Below are positions 1 through 5,244 of a stretch of 8,643 bases of DNA, piece after piece. The notes beneath the pieces are model-generated. The model was not told the DNA's origin, searched no databases, and was given only the letters and a program-made list of their open reading frames with translations. Within the stretch, counting starts at the first letter, position 1. The number at the start of each line of letters is the position of its first letter. The position numbers and the translations under genes were made by a program. Source of the DNA: Dehalococcoidales bacterium (GTDB taxonomy: Bacteria; Chloroflexota; Dehalococcoidia; Dehalococcoidales; RBG-16-60-22); NCBI GenBank assembly GCA_030606585.1, contig JAUWGD010000072.1, positions 1 to 8,643 on the forward strand. Reading direction: 5' to 3'.

Positions 1-416
1 TCATCAGCGTGCTCTTGAACGCCACCATAGTCCTGCCCGCCGGTAATTTCCTGGTGCTGGCCACCATGGGCGCCATCCTGCCTTCGGCTACCCTGGTGGG
101 GTTGGCGGGGGGAATAGGGGCGGCTATCGGCGAGCTGACCGGCTACGCCGCCGGTTACAGCGGGCAGGCCATAGTCTCCCGGCAGAGGGTCTATACCCGA
201 CTGAAGGGGTGGGTGGAGAGGTGGGGGATGTTGACCATCTTTATCCTCTCCGTAGTGCCCTTTGTCTTTGATTTAGCCGGCATAGCCGCTGGAGTGATAC
301 GCTTCCCCCTGTGGAAGTTCCTCCTCGCCTGCTGGCTGGGGAGAACCATTTTATACCTGGTTATCGCCTGGGGTGGGGCTCTGGGGTGGGAGGCGCTGCT
401 GAATTTCCTGGGTTAG
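1..416 (+). CDS. VTT-domain (DedA/SNARE-associated Golgi type) membrane protein, 5' end missing
   Basis: The reading frame is open from the first complete codon at position 3 to the TAG at 414-416, so the start most likely lies before the window; the GTG at 9 is only the first possible start inside it. The visible ~137 residues are very hydrophobic. They carry the VTT-like pattern of a glycine-rich membrane segment ending in GELTGYAAGYSGQ, a short basic loop (RQRVYTRLKGWVERWG), then a segment with SVVPFVFDLAGIAAG and a last helix with LLACWLGRTILY. The Pro and Gly-rich re-entrant pattern and the LGR before the last helix are typical of this family (YqaA/DedA-like), whose members are inner-membrane proteins linked to lipid scrambling or transport and membrane-potential upkeep. 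Substrate and exact role cannot be told from this fragment. Its last 56 bp overlap the convergent MFS gene. Confidence 0.75.
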   Translation, partial: ISVLLNATIVLPAGNFLVLATMGAILPSATLVGLAGGIGAAIGELTGYAAGYSGQAIVSRQRVYTRLKGWVERWGMLTIFILSVVPFVFDLAGIAAGVIRFPLWKFLLACWLGRTILYLVIAWGGALGWEALLNFLG

Positions 417-1665
417 CCGGCTCCTTGATTTTAAAGAGCAGTGCCGAACCGATGATAAAATAGACCAGGCAAGCCCCCAGCATGACTTGGTAGCCCAGCC
501 CGTGGCTGTAGGCGTTTAAGGGGTCAATGGCTATGCCGATAAGGCGCGCCAGGGCGGACCCGCCGGCAGTAGCCAGGTTGGTCAGTCCCAGGTATCTGGC
601 TTCCTCGCCTTTGGGTACTAAATCGGTGGCCAGCGCCCAGTTGCTTGAGAAGAAAGCCCCGCCGGAAACTCCCAGCAGTGCCCCGGAGAGCATCAGGGCG
701 CCGTAGTTATGGATTAGAAGCAGCAGCAGGATGCCCAGGGCGCCCAGCAGGCCGGAGGCGATGATTACCGGGCGGCGGCCTATCCGGTCCGACAGCCAGC
801 CGGCGGGATAAACCGACCCTATCAGGCAGATGCCCACCACTATCAGCAGGTTGCCGGTTACCTCTGCTGGATTGGCTATCCCTACCACATCCATCAGAAA
901 GTACAGGGCGAATGTCTGCAGGGTGGCCATGGCCATGATGAGAAGCAGGCGGGATACCAGAAAGGTGACGAAACCGGGGCTGGCTTTAACATCAATCTTG
1001 AAGCTTTTGTACAGGGTTGGCAGCAAGGGGGGTGGGGAGCCGCCCGTCCAGGGCCGTTCCTTGACCATGAAGATGGTGGCCAGCAGGGCGCCGAGCAGGA
1101 CAACATCGAGCAGGGACAGGGACGACCACAGCCAGAGATCGCCCTCGCCGGCGAAGTAGCGGCCCATGAAGTAGGCCAGCAGGCGCACCAGGATAAGTCC
1201 TCCGGCTATCTCCAGCAGCCCCTTTACCCCGGAGGCTACCCCCCGCTTCTTGCCCGGTACCAGGTCGGGAATAAAGGCCTGAAAGGGACCCTGCGCCGTG
1301 TTGCTGCTAATCTGGAGCAGGCAGTAAACAATGAGCAGGGTAATAAAACTATTGACCAGCCCTATGCCGGGGAGGATGATTATGAGCAGGGCCGTGCCCA
1401 CCAGGATATAGGGCCGGCGGCGCCCCCAGCTAAAGCCCCAGCGGTCGCTGATGGCGCCGACTATGGGCTGAACCAGCATGGCCAGAATCAGGCCGGCGAA
1501 GGTGAGCAGGCCGAGGTAGGTGTTCTTCTGCGATTCGGCGACGAAGTCGAGCAGGCGCAGCGGCAGAACGAAGGTGTGCAGGCTGCTCCACATGGCGGTA
1601 AGGGCAAAGCCGAAGATGGTAATCTTGATGTAGTCTATGCGGCCGAAGCCGCTGTTATTGCTCAC
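361..1665 (-). CDS. MFS transporter, 12 membrane segments, SLC45/sugar-transporter-like
   Basis: This 434-residue protein has about 12 hydrophobic segments. The MFS motif A occurs in the loop after TM2 (residues 70-86, GAISDRWG then GRRRPY) and again in the second half (289-300, GWLSDRIGRRPV). A paired motif, DLVPGKKRGVASG (134-146) and DLVPKGEEARYLG (348-360), marks the two pseudo-symmetric halves. The GRRRPY form and the DLVP..R motif resemble the sucrose/SLC45-like branch, so a sugar or glycoside is a reasonable guess for the substrate, but this is inference. The start is GTG (1665-1663) with a purine-rich, weak Shine-Dalgarno stretch (AAAGGGAAAG) upstream; TM1 begins near residue 15, which fits. 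The last ~17 codons are proline-rich (PGNSAAPPTPEPHPRR) and lie antisense to the end of the neighbouring VTT gene. It is probably monocistronic. Confidence 0.85.
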   Translation of the reverse strand: MSNNSGFGRIDYIKITIFGFALTAMWSSLHTFVLPLRLLDFVAESQKNTYLGLLTFAGLILAMLVQPIVGAISDRWGFSWGRRRPYILVGTALLIIILPGIGLVNSFITLLIVYCLLQISSNTAQGPFQAFIPDLVPGKKRGVASGVKGLLEIAGGLILVRLLAYFMGRYFAGEGDLWLWSSLSLLDVVLLGALLATIFMVKERPWTGGSPPPLLPTLYKSFKIDVKASPGFVTFLVSRLLLIMAMATLQTFALYFLMDVVGIANPAEVTGNLLIVVGICLIGSVYPAGWLSDRIGRRPVIIASGLLGALGILLLLLIHNYGALMLSGALLGVSGGAFFSSNWALATDLVPKGEEARYLGLTNLATAGGSALARLIGIAIDPLNAYSHGLGYQVMLGACLVYFIIGSALLFKIKEPANPGNSAAPPTPEPHPRR

Positions 1666-1679
1666 TGACTTTCCCTTTC

Positions 1680-1708
1680 AGCATAGCAGAGCCAGGGTTA
1701 AGTGGCAA
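1680..1708 (-). promoter_or_regulatory. candidate sigma70-type promoter for the MFS gene
   Basis: Read on the minus strand, TTGCCA (1708-1703) and TATGCT (1685-1680) are 17 bp apart, with an A-tract just upstream of the -35 box. Matches are 5/6 and 4/6 to consensus. The predicted transcript start, about 1673, is only about 8 nt before the GTG start at 1665. The mRNA would then be nearly leaderless and would lack the weak ribosome site. Either that is real or the promoter lies elsewhere. Confidence 0.35.
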
Positions 1709-1723
1709 TTTTTTTGATTCGGG

Positions 1724-1768
1724 TCCTGCTTCCCACCCACCCGCCCTCAAAGGCACAGCCTCTTAAAC
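1724..1768 (-). repeat. hairpin + G-tract repeat, copy 1
   Basis: On the minus strand this copy has the hairpin AGAGGC-TGT-GCCTTT (1763-1749, one mismatch in a 6-bp stem), then GA, then GGGCGGGTGGGTGGG (1746-1732) and AAGCAGGA. The four GGG runs have single-base loops, the most favourable spacing for a G-quadruplex. Confidence 0.75.
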
Positions 1769-1789
1769 TGGGGGGCTACGCCTCCCCCA
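1769..1789. repeat. G/C-rich inverted repeat next to copy 1
   Basis: TGGGGG (1769-1774) pairs with CCCCCA (1784-1789), and an inner GC/GC pair closes a TAC loop with a 2-nt bulge. It follows copy 1 directly. On the plus strand it is followed by CTTTT, so it could weakly terminate rightward transcription, but no gene reads into it from that side. A second palindrome belonging to the same repeat cluster is the simpler reading. Confidence 0.55.
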
Positions 1790-1802
1790 CTTTTAACTTA
1801 AC

Positions 1803-1848
1803 TCTTGCTTCCTAACCCGCCCGCCCAATAGAGGTATAACCTCTCTTC
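1803..1848 (-). repeat. hairpin + G-tract repeat, copy 2
   Basis: The hairpin at 1830-1844 (AGAGGTATAACCTCT on the plus strand) has a perfect 6-bp stem and a 3-nt loop. On the minus strand it is followed by ATT, three GGG runs (1826-1816), a GG and AAGCAAGA. The stem sequence differs from copy 3 by a compensated base pair. Confidence 0.8.
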
Positions 1849-1908
1849 ACTCTCCTTTTCAAGGGGGTGGGGGGAGAAGGAGGGGTCTAGCCCGATTTTT
1901 AGAGTGCG

Positions 1909-1954
1909 TTTTGCGTCCCACCCTGACCCGCCCTACAGAAGTGATACTTCTATC
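1909..1954 (-). repeat. hairpin + G-tract repeat, copy 3
   Basis: The hairpin at 1937-1951 (AGAAGTGATACTTCT on the plus strand) has a perfect 6-bp stem. The minus strand then has GTA and GGGCGGGTCAGGGTGGG (1933-1917), four GGG runs with loops of 1, 3 and 1, followed by ACGCAAAA. Relative to copy 2 the fourth stem pair is A-T instead of G-C, so pairing is kept despite the change. Confidence 0.8.
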
Positions 1955-2002
1955 AATTTCTTTTTAGGAGGAGAGGGAAAGGGGATGACTTCACCACTCA
2001 GT

Positions 2003-2030
2003 GGGGGTGGGGAAGAAGGGTTCAAGAGGG
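2003..2030 (+). other. G-quadruplex-capable tract before copy 4
   Basis: Four G-runs (2003-2007, 2009-2012, 2018-2020, 2028-2030) are separated by loops of 1, 5 and 7 nt, which meets the usual G3+N1-7 rule. The last run is also part of the hairpin stem of copy 4, so the two structures would compete. A similar tract with G-runs of 5, 6, 2 and 4 lies at 1863-1886. Confidence 0.5.
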
Positions 2031-2069
2031 CACAGCCCTTTTGGGCGGGTGGGTATGGGAAGAATAAGA
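2020..2069 (+). repeat. hairpin + G-tract repeat, copy 4
   Basis: GTTCAAGAGG leads into AGGGC-ACA-GCCCT (2027-2039), whose stem extends outward by A-T pairs and a G-T wobble to 2024-2042. It is followed directly by GGGCGGGTGGGTATGGG (2043-2059), four GGG runs with loops of 1, 1 and 3, then AAGAATAAGA. This is the inverted orientation relative to copies 1-3. Confidence 0.8.
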
Positions 2070-2090
2070 ACTGTTAAAAGAGGGTGGGGA

Positions 2091-2138
2091 TAAAAGGACT
2101 TTAGCCCTTCCTTTAAGGGCGGCGGGTGGGAAAAGATA
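2091..2138 (+). repeat. hairpin + G-tract repeat, copy 5 (divergent)
   Basis: AAAGGA (2093-2098) pairs with TCCTTT (2109-2114) around a 10-nt loop. After AA comes a degenerate G-tract (2117-2130, runs of 3, 2, 3 and 3) and AAAAGATA. The hairpin is longer-looped than in the other copies, and the assignment rests on the shared order of parts. Confidence 0.6.
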
Positions 2139-2161
2139 TTAAACGGGTGGGGTTACCTCCT

Positions 2162-2190
2162 TTGTCCTGCCGTAGGGGTTGTGGTATAAT
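2162..2190 (+). promoter_or_regulatory. sigma70-type promoter of hppA
   Basis: TTGTCC (2162-2167) and a perfect TATAAT (2185-2190) are separated by 17 bp. The start of transcription would be near 2197, giving a leader of about 25 nt that carries AAGGAGG (2211-2217), 5 nt before the ATG. This is the best promoter match in the window and sits just downstream of the repeat cluster. Confidence 0.75.
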
Positions 2191-2222
2191 CCTGACGACC
2201 ATTTGCACTTAAGGAGGGTAAA

Positions 2223-4352
2223 ATGCCAGCAATATTTTGGGTTGTGCCCGCCGCCGGAGTAATCTCTGTTATCTTCGCTGTTTTATTAGCCCGGAATGTG
2301 CTCAAACGTCCTACGGGCACTCCCAAAATGAAAGAGATTGGCGATATTATCTTTCAAGCCGCCTGGGCTTTTCTGAAGCGCCAGTACACCACCATCGCTA
2401 TCTACTCGGTGGCTATTGCCATCATCATCGGGGTGCTGGTGGGGTTGCTGGGTGGCACCGAGGTGGAAGGACTAAGCCAATTTGATATTGGCTGGCGCAC
2501 CGGCGTTGCCTTCCTGGTGGGGGCTGTATGCTCCGGGGTGGCCGGTTTCATCGGCATGTACATTGCCGTGAAGTCTAACGTCCGCTGTGCCGCCGCTGCC
2601 CAGAAGAGCCTCACCGAGGCGGTCAATGTGGCCCTGCGCGGCGGCGCCGTCTCCGGTTTCCTTATCACCGCCCTGAGCCTCATCGGCGTCACCGTTATCT
2701 TCTTCGCCTACGGCGGCGCTACCAATCCGCAAATTGCGCCGCACCTTATCGTCGGTTTTGGCTTCGGCGCCAGCTTCGTCGCCCTTTTTGCCCAGCTGGG
2801 CGGCGGCATCTATACCAAAGCCGCCGATGTGGGGGCTGACCTGGTGGGTAAGATTGAGGCCGGTATACCCGAGGACGACCCGCGTAACCCGGCGGTTATC
2901 GCCGACCTGGTCGGTGATAACGTCGGCGACTGCGCCGGCCGTGGCGCCGACCTTTTTGAATCCACGGCCGCCGAGAATATCGGCGCTATGATACTGGGTA
3001 TCGCCGCTTATGCGGCTACCGGCAACATCGCCTGGATACTGTTCCCTCTCTGCGTCCGCGGCTTCGGCATGATAGCCAGCATGATAGGTATCTTCTTCGT
3101 GCGGGCTAAAGAGAACGAGAACGCCATGAGCGCCCTTAACCGCGGCTATTTCGTGGCTATCGCCCTATCGGTGGTCGGCATGGCGGTCACCGTCTACTTC
3201 ATGCTGGATAACTGGTGGCTCTTCGGCGCCGGCGTTGTCGGCATTGCCGCCAGCGTGGTCATTATCTTTATCACCCAGTATTACACCGAGTCGCGCTTCA
3301 AGCCGGTGCGCGACATTGCCGAGGCCTCCAAGACCGGCCCGGCTACCAATATTATTATGGGTACGGCGGTGGGCTTTGAAACTACCCTGGCCACCGCCCT
3401 GGTTATCGGTATCTCCCTCTTGCTCTCCTTCTGGATGGGCGATATGAGCGGTGTTCACGGCGCCTTCGGCACGGCCGCGGCTACCATGGGGATGCTGATG
3501 ACCTGCCCTTACGTCCTGTCTATGGATACCTTCGGCCCCATCACCGATAATGCCAACGGCATCAATGAAATGGCCGGTGCCGGACCCGAAGTCCGCCGGA
3601 TAACCGACCGCCTGGATGCCGTCGGCAATACCACCAAGGCCCTGACCAAGGGCTATGCCATGGTCTCTGCCGGACTTGCCGCATTCCTGCTCTTCCAGGC
3701 TTATCTGGACAGGGTTTCCTTCATCAAATTCGGCGAAACAGGTCTTTACAATATCGTTAATATTGCCCGCATCGAGGTCTTCGTCGGGGCGCTGCTCGCC
3801 GCCATGATTGTCTTCCTCTTCAGCGCCTGGGCTATCAAGGCTGTCGGTAAGACCGCCTCCAAGATTATCGAGGAGGTCCGCCGCCAGTTCCGCGAGGACC
3901 CTGGCATTCTGGCGGGAACATCCAAGCCTGATTATGCCCGCGCGGTGGATATCACCACCCGTGCCGGCCTCCGCGAAATGATTGCCCCCGGACTACTTCC
4001 CGTAATGGGGCCAATCGTTATCGGGGTGATCTTCCGCTTTATACCGGGAGGCTATGACGCCGCCATGGTCGTGGCGGCGGTGCTCATGGTTGGTACCATC
4101 GTCGGTATCTTGATGGCATCCTACATGAACAACGGCGGCGGCGCCTGGGACAATGCCAAGAAGATGATTGAGGACGGGCAGTTAAAGGATGAAAACGGCG
4201 AAGTGCTCGGCAAAAATTCATTCGCACATCAGGCGGCAGTCGTCGGCGATACTGTCGGCGACCCGCTCAAGGATACGGCCGGGCCGTCGCTGCACGTTTT
4301 AGTGAAACTCCTCGCCACGGTCACGTTGGTTATGTGCCCTCTGTTTATCTAG
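2223..4352 (+). CDS. hppA: K+-independent, proton-pumping membrane pyrophosphatase
   Basis: The enzyme hydrolyses pyrophosphate and moves H+ out of the cytoplasm across the inner membrane. The 709-residue length and about 16 hydrophobic segments are normal for the family. Visible motifs are DVGADLVGK (202-210), PEDDPRNP (216-223), GDNVGDCAG (231-239), TDNANGINEM (441-450) and GDTVGDPLKDTAGPS (675-689); their Asp and Lys residues bind Mg-pyrophosphate. GNTTKALT (468-475) has Lys472 and Thr475 at the positions that, in known enzymes, distinguish the K+-independent class (Lys/Thr) from the K+-dependent class (Ala/Gly). Since known Na+ pumps of this family are K+-dependent, H+ is the expected ion. 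CAGRGADLFES (237-247) differs from the common CAGMAADLFE. The ATG start follows a strong AAGGAGG site. The gene has its own promoter and terminator, so it is probably transcribed alone. Recognition is secure; ion choice is inferred. Confidence 0.96.
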   Translation: MPAIFWVVPAAGVISVIFAVLLARNVLKRPTGTPKMKEIGDIIFQAAWAFLKRQYTTIAIYSVAIAIIIGVLVGLLGGTEVEGLSQFDIGWRTGVAFLVGAVCSGVAGFIGMYIAVKSNVRCAAAAQKSLTEAVNVALRGGAVSGFLITALSLIGVTVIFFAYGGATNPQIAPHLIVGFGFGASFVALFAQLGGGIYTKAADVGADLVGKIEAGIPEDDPRNPAVIADLVGDNVGDCAGRGADLFESTAAENIGAMILGIAAYAATGNIAWILFPLCVRGFGMIASMIGIFFVRAKENENAMSALNRGYFVAIALSVVGMAVTVYFMLDNWWLFGAGVVGIAASVVIIFITQYYTESRFKPVRDIAEASKTGPATNIIMGTAVGFETTLATALVIGISLLLSFWMGDMSGVHGAFGTAAATMGMLMTCPYVLSMDTFGPITDNANGINEMAGAGPEVRRITDRLDAVGNTTKALTKGYAMVSAGLAAFLLFQAYLDRVSFIKFGETGLYNIVNIARIEVFVGALLAAMIVFLFSAWAIKAVGKTASKIIEEVRRQFREDPGILAGTSKPDYARAVDITTRAGLREMIAPGLLPVMGPIVIGVIFRFIPGGYDAAMVVAAVLMVGTIVGILMASYMNNGGGAWDNAKKMIEDGQLKDENGEVLGKNSFAHQAAVVGDTVGDPLKDTAGPSLHVLVKLLATVTLVMCPLFI

Positions 4353-4382
4353 TTTTAGTGGCCGGCGTTAGGTAATAATAGA

Positions 4383-4421
4383 AAAGGGGTATGATTTTAC
4401 AGTCATGCCCCTTTCTGTTTT
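4383..4421 (+). terminator. Rho-independent terminator of hppA, possibly bidirectional
   Basis: AAAGGGGTATGA (4383-4394) pairs with TCATGCCCCTTT (4403-4414) over 12 bp with one T-G wobble around an 8-nt loop. CTGTTTT follows on the plus strand. Read on the minus strand the stem, with one C-A mismatch, is followed by TCTATTATT, so it may also stop transcripts from the convergent MBL gene. Confidence 0.8.
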
Positions 4422-4422
4422 C

Positions 4423-4453
4423 TGTCATTGCCACGCTAACGCTCGCAATGACA
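4423..4453. repeat. 31-bp inverted repeat (ATTGC...GCAAT type)
   Basis: TGTCATTGC (4423-4431) and GCAATGACA (4445-4453) are perfect 9-bp arms around a GC-rich centre. On the minus strand the core reads ATTGCGAGCG followed by GTGGCAAT, a pattern I recall from short dispersed repeats in many bacteria, Chloroflexota included. It lies between the hppA terminator and the end of the convergent MBL gene. Only one copy is seen in this window, so that it is dispersed is inference. Confidence 0.65.
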
Positions 4454-4459
4454 ATATAC

Positions 4460-5074
4460 TTATTTCAAAAATGGATTAGCCCGTTTCTCTGTGCTGATAG
4501 TGGAGTCCGGGCCGTGACCGGGATGAACGATAGTCTCGGGGGGAAGGGTGAGCAGCTTGCTGCGGATGCTGTTCATCAGCTGGTCATAGTCGCCATCGAT
4601 GAGGTCGTAGCGGCCGATACCGTAGTTGAAAAGGGTATCACCGGTAAAGACATGGCCTTCTCCATAAATGCTGATGCCGCAGGGGGTATGCCCCGGCGTG
4701 TGTAGAACGGTAAAGTGAAGACCGCCGATATCTATGCTGTCGCCTTCTGTGAGAATGCGTTCGGGTTTGGGTGCGGCTTCGTAAGGCGGCTCGTAGATAT
4801 AGCTCGGCGACTGCGGCAGGTATTTGGCGCATTCGGTATGGGCGGCTAGCTCGGCGCCGGTGGCCTTCTTGACCTGTGCCGCCGCCCCGACGTGGTCCGG
4901 GTGGCGGTGGGTTAAAACGATGAGTTTTACCGTCAATCCCAGCTTTTCGACCGCCCGCAAGATATCCCCGGCGTCCGCACCGGGGTCTATTATCATGCCT
5001 TCTTTGGTCGTTTCCGAGCCGATGATGTAGCAGTTGCTGGCAATCGGTCCGACCACTAGTTTCCTGACTATCAA
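4460..5074 (-). CDS. metallo-beta-lactamase-fold hydrolase, glyoxalase II-like
   Basis: This 204-residue protein has a complete set of binuclear metal ligands: THRHPDH (His56, His58, Asp60, His61), His129 in HTPGHT, Asp146 in GDTLF, and His187 in HPGHGP. The compact single-domain size, the N-terminal SNCYIIG (13-19) and IIDPGADA (28-35) strands, and the lack of a signal peptide fit the cytoplasmic YcbL/glyoxalase II-like hydrolases, which cleave thioesters such as lactoylglutathione or related small esters. The natural substrate cannot be told here. The start is TTG (5074-5072), supported by GGAGG 5 nt upstream; the nearby ATG is out of frame and meets a stop after two codons. It is convergent with hppA and divergent from the DUF1015 gene, so it is most likely a single-gene unit. 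Confidence 0.9.
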   Translation of the reverse strand: MIVRKLVVGPIASNCYIIGSETTKEGMIIDPGADAGDILRAVEKLGLTVKLIVLTHRHPDHVGAAAQVKKATGAELAAHTECAKYLPQSPSYIYEPPYEAAPKPERILTEGDSIDIGGLHFTVLHTPGHTPCGISIYGEGHVFTGDTLFNYGIGRYDLIDGDYDQLMNSIRSKLLTLPPETIVHPGHGPDSTISTEKRANPFLK

Positions 5075-5079
5075 GGCAT

Positions 5080-5084
5080 CCTCC
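5080..5084 (-). promoter_or_regulatory. ribosome binding site fixing the TTG start of the MBL gene
   Basis: GGAGG on the minus strand ends 5 nt before the TTG start codon. An ATG touches the site directly (5079-5077), too close to use it, and would encode only two residues before a TGA that overlaps the TTG. Confidence 0.7.
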
Positions 5085-5107
5085 GGATAAACGTTCTGAT
5101 ATATTTC

Positions 5108-5136
5108 AGTATACCCGAATTGCGTGATTTTTTCAT
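5108..5136 (-). promoter_or_regulatory. candidate promoter of the MBL gene
   Basis: On the minus strand ATGAAA (5136-5131) and TATACT (5113-5108) are 17 bp apart. The -10 matches consensus at 5/6 positions, the -35 at 4/6. The leader would be about 27 nt and would contain the GGAGG site. Confidence 0.5.
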
Positions 5137-5168
5137 TTTAGGGGTGGTTGGTTACCACAATCAGGCAC

Positions 5169-5198
5169 TTGCGCTGTTTCTGGGGTATGCGTTAAACT
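5169..5198 (+). promoter_or_regulatory. weak candidate promoter of the DUF1015 gene
   Basis: TTGCGC (5169-5174) and TAAACT (5193-5198) have an 18-bp spacing and match consensus at 4/6 each. It lies in the only upstream space available, back to back with the MBL promoter. A small inverted repeat, GTGGT/ACCAC at 5144-5158, sits between the two and could be an operator, but this is weak. Confidence 0.3.
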
Positions 5199-5244
5199 GT
5201 CAGTAGTAGCCCCATTACAGACTTAACCGGACAGGGAGCTGAAT

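Larger units (their letters stand above)
1724..2138. repeat. cluster of five hairpin + G-tract repeats, three on - and two on +
   Basis: The 557-bp gap between the MFS and hppA genes has no credible gene and is filled by copies of one unit of about 45-50 nt. In repeat orientation each unit reads: a lead-in such as GTTYAAGAGG, a short hairpin (AGAGG..CCTCT in the clearest copy, 3-nt loop), 2-3 nt, a G-tract close to GGGCGGGTGGGTGGG, and an end close to AAGCA. Copies read on the minus strand at 1724-1768, 1803-1848 and 1909-1954, and on the plus strand at 2020-2069 and 2091-2138. The switch in orientation lies between 1954 and 2020. Extra G-runs at 1863-1886, 2003-2030, 2082-2089 and 2145-2152 may be degenerate copies. 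Layout resembles REP/BIME-type clusters of dispersed palindromes, but no known family is assigned. Confidence 0.8.

Noticed and set aside
1769..1798. Rho-independent terminator in the repeat region
   Set aside because: The hairpin has a bulge and only a 4-base T-run, and no upstream gene on the plus strand needs it; a repeat palindrome is more likely.
1985..2077. Possible 30-codon ORF (ATG to TAA) with a purine-rich stretch and AGGAGG upstream
   Set aside because: AGGAGG is 13 nt from the ATG, the peptide is glycine-rich because it translates the repeat G-tracts of copy 4, and no promoter is seen. It looks like a by-product of the repeat.
1724..2138. CRISPR array
   Set aside because: Units are short, divergent, unevenly spaced and in two orientations, with no unique equal-length spacers and no cas genes.
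4391..4705. Plus-strand ORF of 104 codons after hppA
   Set aside because: It starts inside the hppA terminator and runs antisense to the MBL gene, which has all its catalytic motifs; no ribosome site.
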